60,184 nt of DNA from Xenorhabdus bovienii. Its GTDB lineage: Bacteria; Pseudomonadota; Gammaproteobacteria; Enterobacterales; Enterobacteriaceae. Of this stretch, positions 42,301-52,200 are shown one piece after another (positions within the stretch are counted from its first letter, which is position 1; each line of letters opens with the position of its first letter). The position numbers and the translations under genes are program-made. The stretch lies in contig NZ_JANAIF010000023.1 of NCBI RefSeq assembly GCF_024721015.1, forward strand, positions 1 to 60,184, given 5' to 3'. A model generated the notes under the pieces. That model ran no database searches. It was given only the letters and a program-made list of their open reading frames with translations, and was not told the origin of the DNA.

Positions 42301-45300
42301 TTACATGCTGCCAAGTGCCTTTGTTACACTGGAAGCCTTCCCGTTAAATCAGAACGGTAAGATAGACCGCCCGGCCCTGCCCGCTCCGGATCGTTCGGCC
42401 AGCGTCAGCCGCGAATATGCTGAACCTCAGGGTGAAATCGAGCAACAACTGGCCGCTATCTGGCAAAATTTATTGGGATTGGAGCGAATCGGCCGCTATG
42501 ACAGTTTCTTTGAACTGGGTGGACATTCTTTATTAACCGTCCAGGTCGCATCCCGTTTGCGTCAGTCTCTGAATATTGAAATAACGTTGCAGGATCTGTT
42601 TACTCAACCGGTATTAGCGGACTTAGCGCAATCATTGGTGACAGCGACCCAGTCAACACAACCGATGATCTTACCCGCCAACCGTGAGCAAGCATTACCC
42701 CTATCCTGGACACAGCAACGTCTCTGGTTTTTGGCTCAGTTAGATCCCGCCGCCCAGACGGCATACAACATGTCGGGCGGGCTGCACCTGCAAGGCCACC
42801 TGAACCAGAACGCGCTTAAAGCCGCGTTGGATCGCATCGTTGCCCGTCATGAAATTCTACGCACCACCATCGTGCAGGCCGAAGGGAAAGCCCGGCAAGT
42901 CATTGGTGATGCAGATTGCGGTTTTTCTTTAACTGTCCGGGATCTTAGTCAGTTATCTTCATCAGCGCAGCAGGCAACCATTGAGGAATGCGCCCAATTT
43001 GAAGCCAGCCATCCTTTCGATTTTGCGCAAGGGCCGTTAATCCGCGCTCAACTGCTTAAACTCGGCGAGCAGCAACATGTTCTGCTATTGACCCAACATC
43101 ACATTATTTCCGATGGCTGGTCGCTTAATGTATTGATGAACGAACTTTCTGCGCTGTACCAAGCCTTCGGTCAGGGGCAAGCTGATCCATTGCCTGCATT
43201 AGCCATTCAATATGCCGACTATGCGGTTTGGCAACGGCAATGGCTGCAAGGCGAAAGGCTGGAAAAACAGTTGAGTTACTGGCGCAATGAGTTACAAGAT
43301 GCCCCCACCTTATTAGAACTGCCTACTGATAAAGTCCGCCCGTCAGTACAGAGTTATCATGGTGATCAGGTCACGTTCACTTTATCGCCGGAATTAAATT
43401 CAGGGTTAAGGGCATTGAGCCAGCGCCACGGTGCGACGTTGTTCATGACATTACTGGCCGGCTGGGGAATTTTGCTGTCACGGTTAAGTGGTCAGCCCGA
43501 TTTAGTGATTGGTACTCCCGTCGCCAACCGCCAGTACAGCGAGTTGGAGCCTTTAATCGGCTTCTTCGCCAATACACTGGCCCTGAGAATCAAGTTAGAA
43601 GATAACCCGACCGTCAGCGCATTATTGGCAAGAGTGAAGGCTCATGCGCTGGAAGCCTACGCCCATCAGGATCTGCCATTTGAACAATTAGTCGAAGTGC
43701 TACAACCGCCACGCAGTTTAAGTCACAGTCCGATTTTCCAAGTCATGTTGGCTTTAGATAATACATCCAGTAAACAAAGTTTCGAATTGGCGGAATTGAG
43801 CCTCAATCCGCTGGCGCTGACCAGAAATAGTGCCCATTTTGATCTCACTCTGGCACTGAGTGACACCGAAAATAGTCTGACATGTGAGTTGGAATATGCC
43901 AGCGATCTTTTTGAACGTTCCAGTATCGAGCGCATGGCGGGTTATCTGCAAAACCTGCTGGCGGCGATGGTCGCTGATGACAACCTGCGAGTCGCAGATC
44001 TGCCACTATTAATGCCACATGAACGCACTCAATTACTGACCGACTTTAACGATACCGCCGTCACCTATCCGCAGGACAAACTGCTGTCGCAGTTATTTGA
44101 ACAACAGGTAGAGCACACACCTGATGCCATTGCCCTAATCTGGGAAGACGCTCAACTCAGTTATGCCGAACTGAACCAGCGCGCCAACCAACTGGCTCAC
44201 GCCCTGATTGCCTTTGGCGTTCAGCCCGATGACCGCGTGGCAATTTGTATCGAGCGTAATCTCAACATGGTGATTGGGATGCTGGGCATACTCAAAGCCG
44301 GTGCCGGTTATGTTCCGCTCGACCCGGAATACCCTGCCGAGCGGCTGGCCTATATCCTGTCAGACAGTGCGCCAAAATTACTGCTCACCCAACAGCATTT
44401 GCAGGCACAATTGCCGGTAGAGAAACTCCCGGTCTGGCAACTGGACGATACTGGCCATTTAAATAGCGTGGCACAGCAACCGACCGATAACCCTGATCCA
44501 CGCCAGTTGGGGCTCTTTCCGCATCATCTGGCCTATATCATCTATACCTCCGGCTCTACGGGTCTGCCCAAAGGGGTGATGATTGAACATCACAACGTCG
44601 TGAATTTCACCTACTCCCAATGCCAGACCAGTGAACTCAAATCCACTGACCGCGTTCTGCAATTTGCGTCAGTTTCATTTGATACCGCCGTGTCTGAAAT
44701 TTTCCCGACGTTGTCAGTCGGGGCGACTTTAATCCTGCGTCCGGCGCATATTCGCATCCCGGATGCCACTTTTAGTCATTTCTTGCAGGAGCAGGCGATC
44801 AGCGTCATCGATCTGCCCACCGCCTTCTGGCACCAGTGGGTACAGGAGATGAAAGCCGGCCGCAGTGGTTTCAGCTCCCATGTACGTTCGGTCACGGTCG
44901 GCGGTGAGAAAGCCGAACACCGTCATTTCGTCACTTGGCAATCAATGCCGGAAACCCGGCACTGCCGCTGGATCGATACTTACGGGCCAACGGAAACGAC
45001 GGTCAGTGCCACTGCGCTGACACTGGATGGCCCTGCTTCCTATGTAACAGAATCCTTGTCGATTGGCCGTCCCCTGATCAATACCCACGTTTATATTCTT
45101 GATACACAGGGGCAGCCCGTCCCCATCGGTGTCACCGGAGAAATCTACATTGGTGGCGCAGGCGTTGCCCGGGGTTATCTGAACCGCCCTGAACTCACCG
45201 CCGAGCGTTTTGTGTCCGACCCATTCCGTGAACAACCCCATGCACGGATGTACCGGACGGGCGATCTGGGCTGCTGGCGACCGGATGGCACAATTGTCTA

Positions 45301-48300
45301 CCTCGGCCGCAATGATTTTCAGGTCAAGATCCGCGGCTTTCGCATTGAACTGGGCGAAATTGAGTCTCAGTTGGCCGCCTGTACAGGGGTCAGTGATGCC
45401 GTGGTGGTGGCACGTGAAGAGGGCAGCGGCGATAAACGTCTGGTGGCGTACCTCGTACCGAAGTCCGATGTCACACTGGATGCCGCCAGCCTGCGCGAAC
45501 AACTGAGCACCCACTTGGCTGAATATATGTTGCCGAGTGCATTCGTGATACTGGATGCCTTCCCGCTGAACCCGAACGGCAAACTGGATCGCAAGGCGCT
45601 GCCCGCACCCGACCACGCCGCCACCGTCAGCCGTGAATATCAAGCTCCTCAGGGAGAGATGGAGCAGCAACTGGCCGTTATCTGGCAAACCTTGCTGGGG
45701 CTGGAACAGGTCGGGCGTCAGGACAATTTCTTTGAATTGGGTGGGCATTCCCTGCTGGTGGTCAGCCTGATTGAACAACTGCGCCAAAGCAGTCTGAATC
45801 TGGATGTCAGCGCCGTCTTTTCTTCGCCAACACTGGCGGCGATGGCGGCGCGTCTGATAGTGAAAACGTCTGATGGTGCTACTGGCACTAGCGTACAAAA
45901 CGTGCCGCCGAATCTCATCACCGACGGTTGTCAGTCCATTACACCGGAGATGCTGCCACTGGTGGCACTGACACAGGATAACATTGACCAGATCGTCGCC
46001 CAAATTCCCGGAGGTGTCTCCAATATTCAGGATATCTATCCGTTGGGGCCATTGCAGGAAGGCATTCTGTTCCACCATTTACTGGAAACAACCGGTGACA
46101 CCTATCTCGACAACCAGCTGATGACCTTTGACAGCCGCCCGCGTCTGGACACGTTTTTGCTGGCACTACAACAGGTTATCAACCGTCACGATATCCTGCG
46201 CAGTGCGGTTCACTGGAACGGCCTGCCGGAGCCGGTACACGTGGTTCATCGTCAAGCCCCTCTTCCCATTGCCGAGCTGACGCTGTCGCCGGAACACGAT
46301 GCCGAACAGCAGTTGCGCGATGCTACCGATTCTCGCTCGGTACGGATGGATCTGACTCAAGCCCCGTTATTGTCTATCAAGCTTGCCAAAGATCCGCATA
46401 GTGAAACCTGGTTTCTGGCTTTACTGCACCACCATCTGGTGTGTGATCACCTGTCGCTGGAGATGATATTTAACGAAGTGCAGGCAATGCTACTGGGACA
46501 GGATGACTCGTTGGCACCATCGTTGCCTTACCGCAACTTTATCGCCCAGACCCGCACCGTGCCGCTTGAAAAACATCAGGACTACTTCCACCAGCTCTTG
46601 GGTGATATCGATGAACCTACCCTGCCCTTTGGTTTACTCGATATACAAGGCAACTCTGATGAACAGAGTGAAATAGCAGAAGCCAACTTCACTTTAGATA
46701 ACGAACTGGCCCGAAAAATACGTGACTGCGCCCGTCAGCAGGGCGTCAGTGCGGCGGTATTGTTCCACGTCGCTTGGGCGCAGGTAGTGGCGCAATGCAG
46801 CGGACGGGATGATGTCGTTTTCGGTACGGTATTACTGGGAAGATTACAGGGAGGCTCAGGTGCCGATCAAGTCCTCGGTATGTTTATCAATACCTTGCCT
46901 GTGCGCGTTTTATTGCAGGAACGCACGGTGCGACAAACCGTTCAGGAAACTTACCAGCAGTTAAGTTTATTGCTGGAACACGAACAGACCCCGCTGGCCA
47001 TCGCCCAGCGTTGCAGCCGTGTGCAGGCGCCTCAACCTCTCTTTAACAGCCTGCTTAATTTCCGCCATAGCCAGCGTGACGATAAACAGTCTGCATCACC
47101 AGCTTGGGAAGGTATTCAGATCCTCAGCGGTGAAGAACGCAGTAATTATCCTCTGTCGCTGGATGTGGATGACTTCGATGATGGCTTTGCCCTGACCGCC
47201 CAGTGTAACCGACAGGTTGATCCGGCACGCATTAACACTTTTATGGATACCGTGCTGAGAGAGCTGGTGGCCGCACTGCAAAACGTCTCTGAACAGAGTA
47301 TTCAATCTCTCGCCGTCCTGCCGCCAGATGAACGCACTCGGTTACTGGTGGACTTTAACAATACGGCGGCTTCCTATCCGCAAAATGTCCTGCTCCACCA
47401 GCCATTCGAACAGCAAGCGGAACGCACACCGGAGGCCATTGCCTTAATCTGGGAAGGCACTCAGCTCAGCTACACCGAACTGAACCAGCGCGCTAACCAA
47501 CTGGCACATCACCTGATTTCGTCCGGCGTTCAGCCCGATGATCGGGTGGCGATCTGTATCGAACGCAATCTTGACATGGTGATTAGTATGCTGGGCATAT
47601 TAAAAGCCGGTGCAGGTTACGTTCCGCTCGATCCGGCCTACCCTGCCGAACGTCTGGCCTATATCCTGTCAGACAGTGCGCCGAAATTACTGCTCACTCA
47701 GCAGCATTTGCAGGGGCGATTAGCCGTAGAGGATCTCCCCGTCTGGCGACTGGACGATGCCGACCATTTAAGTACCGTGGCACAGCAACCGACCGATAAC
47801 CCTGACTCACGCCGACTGGAGCTACAGCCGCATCATCTGGCCTATATCATCTATACCTCCGGCTCCACCGGACTGCCTAAAGGCGTGATGATTGAGCACC
47901 GCAACGTGGTGAATTTCACCTATGCCCAGTGTCAGGTCAGTGAACTCAAATCCACTGACCGCGTCCTGCAATTTGCCTCGGTTTCGTTTGATACTGCCGT
48001 GTCTGAGATTTTCCCCACATTGGCCGTCGGCGCGACCTTAATCCTGCGACCGGCGCATATTCAAGTACCGGATACCACCTTTAGTGATTTCCTGCGGGAG
48101 CAGGCGATCAGTATCGTGGATCTGCCCACCGCCTTCTGGCACCAGTGGGTACAGGAGATGAAAGCCGGCCGCAGTGGTTTCAGTTCCCTGCTGCGTTCGG
48201 TCACGGTCGGCGGTGAAAAAGCCGAACTGCGTCATTACCTCACTTGGCAATCGATGCCGGAAACCCGGAATTGCCGCTGGATCGACTCCTACGGGCCAAC

Positions 48301-49291
48301 CGAAACGACCGTTATCACCACGGCGCTGGCACTGGACAACCCGACCGCCGATGCTTCCCGTGCGATGGAAACGTTGTCGATTGGCCGCCCGATTGCTAAT
48401 ACCCGGATCTATATTCTCGACACGCGGGGGCAGCCTGTACCCACCGGCGTCACCGGAGAAATCTACATTGGCGGCGCGGGGGTTGCCCGAGGTTACCTGA
48501 ACCGGCCTGAACTCACCACCGAACGTTTTGTATCCGATCCCTACAGTGAGCAACCCAATGCGCGGATGTACCGGACAGGCGATCTGGGCTGCTGGCAACC
48601 GGATGGCACGATAGTCTATCTCGGCCGCAATGACTTTCAGGTCAAGCTCCGTGGCTTCCGCATTGAACTGGGTGAAATCGAAACCCAACTGGCCGCCTGC
48701 CTGGGTGTCAAGGATGCCGTGGTGGTGGCGCGTGAAGAGGATGCCGGTGATAAGCGTCTGGTGGCTTATGTGATCCCGCAACCCGATGCGTCTTTGGACG
48801 CAGCCAGCCTGCGTGAACAACTGAGCACGCACCTGACGGAATATATGCTGCCGAGTGCGTTCGTGATACTGGATGCCTTCCCGCTGACGCCGAGTGGAAA
48901 ACTGGATCGCAAAGCCCTGCCGGCACCCGGTCGTTCCGCCAGCACCAGCCATGAATATGAAGCCCCTCAAGGTGAAATTGAACCGCAACTGGCCGCTATC
49001 TGGCAGACCCTGCTGGGACTAGAGCAGGTTGGGCGCCATGATAACTTCTTTGAGTTAGGCGGGAATTCATTATCCATCATGCGGTTATCCACTCACCTGC
49101 GTGAAGAATTCCACCTTGAAATTCCTATTGCAGACATTTTTCATCACTCAACACTGTATAAACTTGCTGAACTTATTCTATCAAGACAAATTGAAACCTT
49201 TTTCGCCCAAGATATAGAGTCGGTACAAAAAGAGTTGGAGAACCTGTCTGAAGAAGAGTTGCTTGCCATGTTAAATGGAGATCAACAATGA
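39341..49291 (+). CDS. paxB: Non-ribosomal peptide synthetase PaxB, modules 2-4
   Basis: A 3316-residue synthetase, C-A-T-C-A-T-C/E-A-T. The N-terminus (SLPLAERKRLLELAKAAK) is an acceptor docking helix. C1 and C2 carry HHIISDG (about 178 and 1252), L-accepting type. The third C domain has HHLLETTGD near residue 2245, exactly the HH[I/L]xxxxGD of dual condensation/epimerisation domains, and HHLVCDH near 2363. A-domain pocket residues are D-N-A-D-V-A-T-V-N (module 2), D-T-S-D-V-V-T-V-S (3) and D-T-S-D-V-V-S-V-I (4); the shared acidic residue suits a basic side chain, probably Lys. Carrier serines lie in GGHSLL (about 1063 and 2137), and in a GGNS variant (about 3242). The last 45 residues (including VQKELENLSEEELLAMLNG) are a helical donor docking region. 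The gap from paxA is 37 bp, and the stop overlaps the paxC start (ATGA). Confidence 0.9.
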   Translation: MNDNELISLPLAERKRLLELAKAAKLTRQQTQKTEIHAQPRDGNVPLSWAQQRLWFLTQLDPAAQTAYHMSAGLNLQGHLNQNALKAALDQIVARHEILRTTIVDVEGQPQQIIGSADSGFALSVQDLSPLPSTEQQAAVEECAQREALLPFDFTQGPLIRGRLLRLAEESHVLLLTQHHIISDGWSVNILMQELSTLYQAFCQDQAEPLPALTLQYADYALWQRQWLQGDVLEKQLDYWRSELQGAPVILELPTDKPRPTQQSYAGSRVDITLPPALSTELKAFSQRHGITLFMTLLAGWAVLLSRISGQHDLVIGSPVANRQRHELEPLIGFFVNTLALRIQLGDNPSVSELLARVKNHALGAYAHQDLPFEQLVEALKPPRSLGHSPIFQVMLALDNTPGQQYFELDGLHLHELPRTRDSAYFDLTLTLNDTEQSLVGDLEYASDLFEHASIERMVGYLQTILSAMVADDSLRVDDLPLLTSSQRTQLLANFNDTAIPYPKNALIHQLFEQQVERTPDKIALVWGETQLSYSELNQRANQLAHSIMASGVHPDDRVAICAERSLDMVIGLVGILKAGASYIPLDPNHPTERLAYMLSDSQPVLMLTQQHLKARLPVTNIPVWALDSEEHQTCIASQPKDNIDASQLGLTSQNLAYVLYTSGSTGLPKGVMIEHQNVVHLIHSQFQMSKLTPHDCVLQFASFGFDNSVAEIFPTFAIGATVVLRPDHIKVPDTEFITFLQNQGITVVDLPTAFWHLWAQEISAGYSWPPEQLRSVAAGGEKAEHRHLVTWLSSPGTQKCRWLNTYGPTETTVNATSIVIDKENLCTYEDIPIGRPIANTRIYILDQRGQPVPIGVNGEIHISGSGVARGYLNRSELTAERFIQDPFSDIPGARMYKTGDLGRWLPDGTISYSGRNDFQVKIRGFRIELGEIEAQLATCAGVKDAVVIVREDDNGDKRLVAYLIPQSGAILNAASLREQLSVNLADYMLPSAFVTLEAFPLNQNGKIDRPALPAPDRSASVSREYAEPQGEIEQQLAAIWQNLLGLERIGRYDSFFELGGHSLLTVQVASRLRQSLNIEITLQDLFTQPVLADLAQSLVTATQSTQPMILPANREQALPLSWTQQRLWFLAQLDPAAQTAYNMSGGLHLQGHLNQNALKAALDRIVARHEILRTTIVQAEGKARQVIGDADCGFSLTVRDLSQLSSSAQQATIEECAQFEASHPFDFAQGPLIRAQLLKLGEQQHVLLLTQHHIISDGWSLNVLMNELSALYQAFGQGQADPLPALAIQYADYAVWQRQWLQGERLEKQLSYWRNELQDAPTLLELPTDKVRPSVQSYHGDQVTFTLSPELNSGLRALSQRHGATLFMTLLAGWGILLSRLSGQPDLVIGTPVANRQYSELEPLIGFFANTLALRIKLEDNPTVSALLARVKAHALEAYAHQDLPFEQLVEVLQPPRSLSHSPIFQVMLALDNTSSKQSFELAELSLNPLALTRNSAHFDLTLALSDTENSLTCELEYASDLFERSSIERMAGYLQNLLAAMVADDNLRVADLPLLMPHERTQLLTDFNDTAVTYPQDKLLSQLFEQQVEHTPDAIALIWEDAQLSYAELNQRANQLAHALIAFGVQPDDRVAICIERNLNMVIGMLGILKAGAGYVPLDPEYPAERLAYILSDSAPKLLLTQQHLQAQLPVEKLPVWQLDDTGHLNSVAQQPTDNPDPRQLGLFPHHLAYIIYTSGSTGLPKGVMIEHHNVVNFTYSQCQTSELKSTDRVLQFASVSFDTAVSEIFPTLSVGATLILRPAHIRIPDATFSHFLQEQAISVIDLPTAFWHQWVQEMKAGRSGFSSHVRSVTVGGEKAEHRHFVTWQSMPETRHCRWIDTYGPTETTVSATALTLDGPASYVTESLSIGRPLINTHVYILDTQGQPVPIGVTGEIYIGGAGVARGYLNRPELTAERFVSDPFREQPHARMYRTGDLGCWRPDGTIVYLGRNDFQVKIRGFRIELGEIESQLAACTGVSDAVVVAREEGSGDKRLVAYLVPKSDVTLDAASLREQLSTHLAEYMLPSAFVILDAFPLNPNGKLDRKALPAPDHAATVSREYQAPQGEMEQQLAVIWQTLLGLEQVGRQDNFFELGGHSLLVVSLIEQLRQSSLNLDVSAVFSSPTLAAMAARLIVKTSDGATGTSVQNVPPNLITDGCQSITPEMLPLVALTQDNIDQIVAQIPGGVSNIQDIYPLGPLQEGILFHHLLETTGDTYLDNQLMTFDSRPRLDTFLLALQQVINRHDILRSAVHWNGLPEPVHVVHRQAPLPIAELTLSPEHDAEQQLRDATDSRSVRMDLTQAPLLSIKLAKDPHSETWFLALLHHHLVCDHLSLEMIFNEVQAMLLGQDDSLAPSLPYRNFIAQTRTVPLEKHQDYFHQLLGDIDEPTLPFGLLDIQGNSDEQSEIAEANFTLDNELARKIRDCARQQGVSAAVLFHVAWAQVVAQCSGRDDVVFGTVLLGRLQGGSGADQVLGMFINTLPVRVLLQERTVRQTVQETYQQLSLLLEHEQTPLAIAQRCSRVQAPQPLFNSLLNFRHSQRDDKQSASPAWEGIQILSGEERSNYPLSLDVDDFDDGFALTAQCNRQVDPARINTFMDTVLRELVAALQNVSEQSIQSLAVLPPDERTRLLVDFNNTAASYPQNVLLHQPFEQQAERTPEAIALIWEGTQLSYTELNQRANQLAHHLISSGVQPDDRVAICIERNLDMVISMLGILKAGAGYVPLDPAYPAERLAYILSDSAPKLLLTQQHLQGRLAVEDLPVWRLDDADHLSTVAQQPTDNPDSRRLELQPHHLAYIIYTSGSTGLPKGVMIEHRNVVNFTYAQCQVSELKSTDRVLQFASVSFDTAVSEIFPTLAVGATLILRPAHIQVPDTTFSDFLREQAISIVDLPTAFWHQWVQEMKAGRSGFSSLLRSVTVGGEKAELRHYLTWQSMPETRNCRWIDSYGPTETTVITTALALDNPTADASRAMETLSIGRPIANTRIYILDTRGQPVPTGVTGEIYIGGAGVARGYLNRPELTTERFVSDPYSEQPNARMYRTGDLGCWQPDGTIVYLGRNDFQVKLRGFRIELGEIETQLAACLGVKDAVVVAREEDAGDKRLVAYVIPQPDASLDAASLREQLSTHLTEYMLPSAFVILDAFPLTPSGKLDRKALPAPGRSASTSHEYEAPQGEIEPQLAAIWQTLLGLEQVGRHDNFFELGGNSLSIMRLSTHLREEFHLEIPIADIFHHSTLYKLAELILSRQIETFFAQDIESVQKELENLSEEELLAMLNGDQQ

Positions 49292-52200
49292 ACATCAATG
49301 AACAAACTCTGGATAAATTACGGCAGGCAGTGCTCCAGAAAAAAATTAAAGAACGCATCCAAAATAGCCTGAGTACTGAAAAATATCAGATCCAGCCCAG
49401 AACTGACCCACAACAGGCGTTACCGCTATCCTGGGCGCAGCAGCGCCTATGGTTCCTTGCTCAATTGGATCCCGCCGCACAGACGGCGTATCACATACCG
49501 GCTGGCCTTCATCTGCAAGGCCAGATGAACCAAAGCGCATTACAGGCCACGCTGGATAGCCTGGTGGCACGCCATGAAATTTTGCGAACCACCATTGCGC
49601 TGGTCGAGGGGAAAGCACAGCAAATCATTGGCGATGCAGACTGCGGCTTTGCTTTAACCATTCAGGATCTCAGTCAGTTGCCTGAAGCAGAACAACAAAC
49701 CACTGTCGAAGAATATACGCAGTCTGAAGCGAGCCATCCCTTTGATTTTGAACATGGCCCGTTGATACGGGGACGATTACTCAAGCTCTCGCAGGATAGC
49801 CATATCCTGCTGTTAACTCAGCATCACATTATCTCCGATGGCTGGTCAATCAATGTGTTGATGCAGGAACTCTCGACGCTTTACCACACTTTCGATCAGG
49901 GTCTGGCAAACCCATTACCGCCATTGACGCTCCAGTATGCCGACTATGCGCTCTGGCAACGGCAATGGCTGCAAGGCGAAGTGCTGGAAAAACAATTGGA
50001 TTACTGGTGCAATGCACTACAGGATGCCCCTGCGCTCTTAACACTCCCCACAGACAGACCCCGGCCGCCACAGCAGAGTTATGCTGGTGGAAGCGTTGAG
50101 ATCACGTTCCCTGCGACGCTGAATGCACAATTAAAAACACTCGGCCAACGTCATGGGACAACCTTATTTATGACCCTGTTGGCGGGCTGGGCAGTGTTAC
50201 TCTCCCGCATCAGTGGACAGAAGGATCTGGTAATAGGCACGCCCGTCGCAAATCGCCAGCATCGTGAACTGGAGCCTTTGCTCGGTTTCTTTGTCAATAC
50301 GTTAGCGCTGCGGGTACAGTTGCATGACAACCCAACCGTCAGTGAGCTATTGGCACAGGTGAAAGCCCATACCCTGAATGCTTACGTGCATCAGGATCTG
50401 CCATTCGAACAGTTAGTTGAAGCGTTAAAACCCCCGCGCAGCCTGAGCCATAGCCCGATCTTTCAGGTCATGCTGTCTCAGGAAAATACGCCGGGGCAAC
50501 AAAACGTTGAACTACCGGGGCTGACGATCAGTGAGCTGGATCTACCTGAAAACAGCTCACACTTCGACCTGTCGTTATCCCTGAATGATAGCGAAAACGG
50601 ATTGGTGGGCGCACTGGAATACGCCCGCGATCTTTTTGACTCTTCCAGCATTGAGCGCATGGTTGGTTACCTGACCACCCTGCTCACCGCCATGACAGCG
50701 GATGACACGCTGCGGGTGGAAGAGCTGCCACTCTTGATGTCACAAGAGCGTACCCGGCTATTGGTGGATTTTAACGAAACTACCGTGGCCTATCCGAAAG
50801 ATATTCTGCTCCATCAGATGGTTGAGCAACAGGTCGAGCGTACACCGGATGCTATTGCCTTAATCTGGGAAGACACTCAACTCAGCTACGCCGAACTGAA
50901 CCAGCGCGCCAACCAACTGGCTCACGCCCTGATTGACTTTGGCGTTCAGCCCGATGACCGCGTGGCGATTTGTGCCGAGCGTAGCCCCGACATGATCATT
51001 GGGATGCTGGGCATATTAAAAGCCGGGGCGGGTTATATTCCGCTGGATACCGAATACCCTGCCGAGCGGCTGGCCTATATCCTATCAGACAGTGCACCAA
51101 AATTACTGCTTACTCAACAGCATTTGCAGGCACGATTAGCGGTAGACGGCCTGCCCGTCTGGCGACTGGACGATGCCGGCTATTTAAATGCCGTGGCACA
51201 GCAACCGACACACAACCCTGAACTGTGCCAAGCAGGGTTACTGCCACATCATCTGGCCTATATTATCTATACCTCTGGCTCCACGGGGCAGCCCAAAGGC
51301 GTGATGATTGAGCACCGCAACGTGGTGAATTTTGTCCATTCCCAATGCCAGATCAATGAACTCAAATCCACGGATCGCGTTCTCCAATTTTCCTCGGTTT
51401 CCTTTGATACAGCCGTCTCTGAAGTTTTCCCGACGTTGTCAGTCGGTGCGACCTTAATCCTGCGTCCGGCGCATATTCGTATACCCGATGCCACCTTCGG
51501 TCATTTCTTGCAGGAACAGAGGATCAGCATCGCAGAACTGCCCACCGCCTTCTGGCACCAGTGGGTACAGGAGATGAAAGCCGGCCGCAGTGGTTTCAGT
51601 TCCCATCTGCGTTCAGTCACGGTCGGCGGCGAAAAAGCCGAACACCGTCATTTCGTCACCTGGCAGTCGATGCCGGAAACCCAGAATTGCCGCTGGCTCG
51701 ACACCTACGGGCCAACGGAAACTACCGTCATTGCCACTGCGCTGACACTAAACAGCCATGCCGCCCGTTCTTTCTGTGCGGCGGAAACCTTGTCGATTGG
51801 CCGCCCGATTGCCAATACCCGAATCTATATTCTTGATACACAGGGGCAACCCGTACCGATTGGTGTCGCCGGAGAAATCTATATTGGCGGCGCAGGTGTA
51901 GCCCGGGGTTATCTGAACCAGCCTGAACTCACCGCCGAGCGTTTTGTGTCCGACCCATTCAGTGAACAGCCCCATGCCCGCATGTACCGGACGGGCGATC
52001 TGGGCTGCTGGCAACCGGATGGCACAATTGTTTATCTCGGCCGCAATGACTTTCAGGTTAAGATCCGCGGATTCCGTATTGAACTGGGGGAAATCGAAGC
52101 GCAATTGGCCGACTGTTCCGGTGTCAGTGATGCCGTGGTGGTGGCGCGTGAAGAAGGTGCAGGCGATAAACGTCTGGTGGCGTACATCGTGCCGAAGTCT

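Noticed and set aside
44942..46078. Long antisense open frame (378 codons) within paxB
   Set aside because: Similar antisense frames recur at the equivalent place in other modules (for example 48038-48988 and 51748-52248). They are composition shadows of the repeated A-domain coding sequence, with no recognisable domain.
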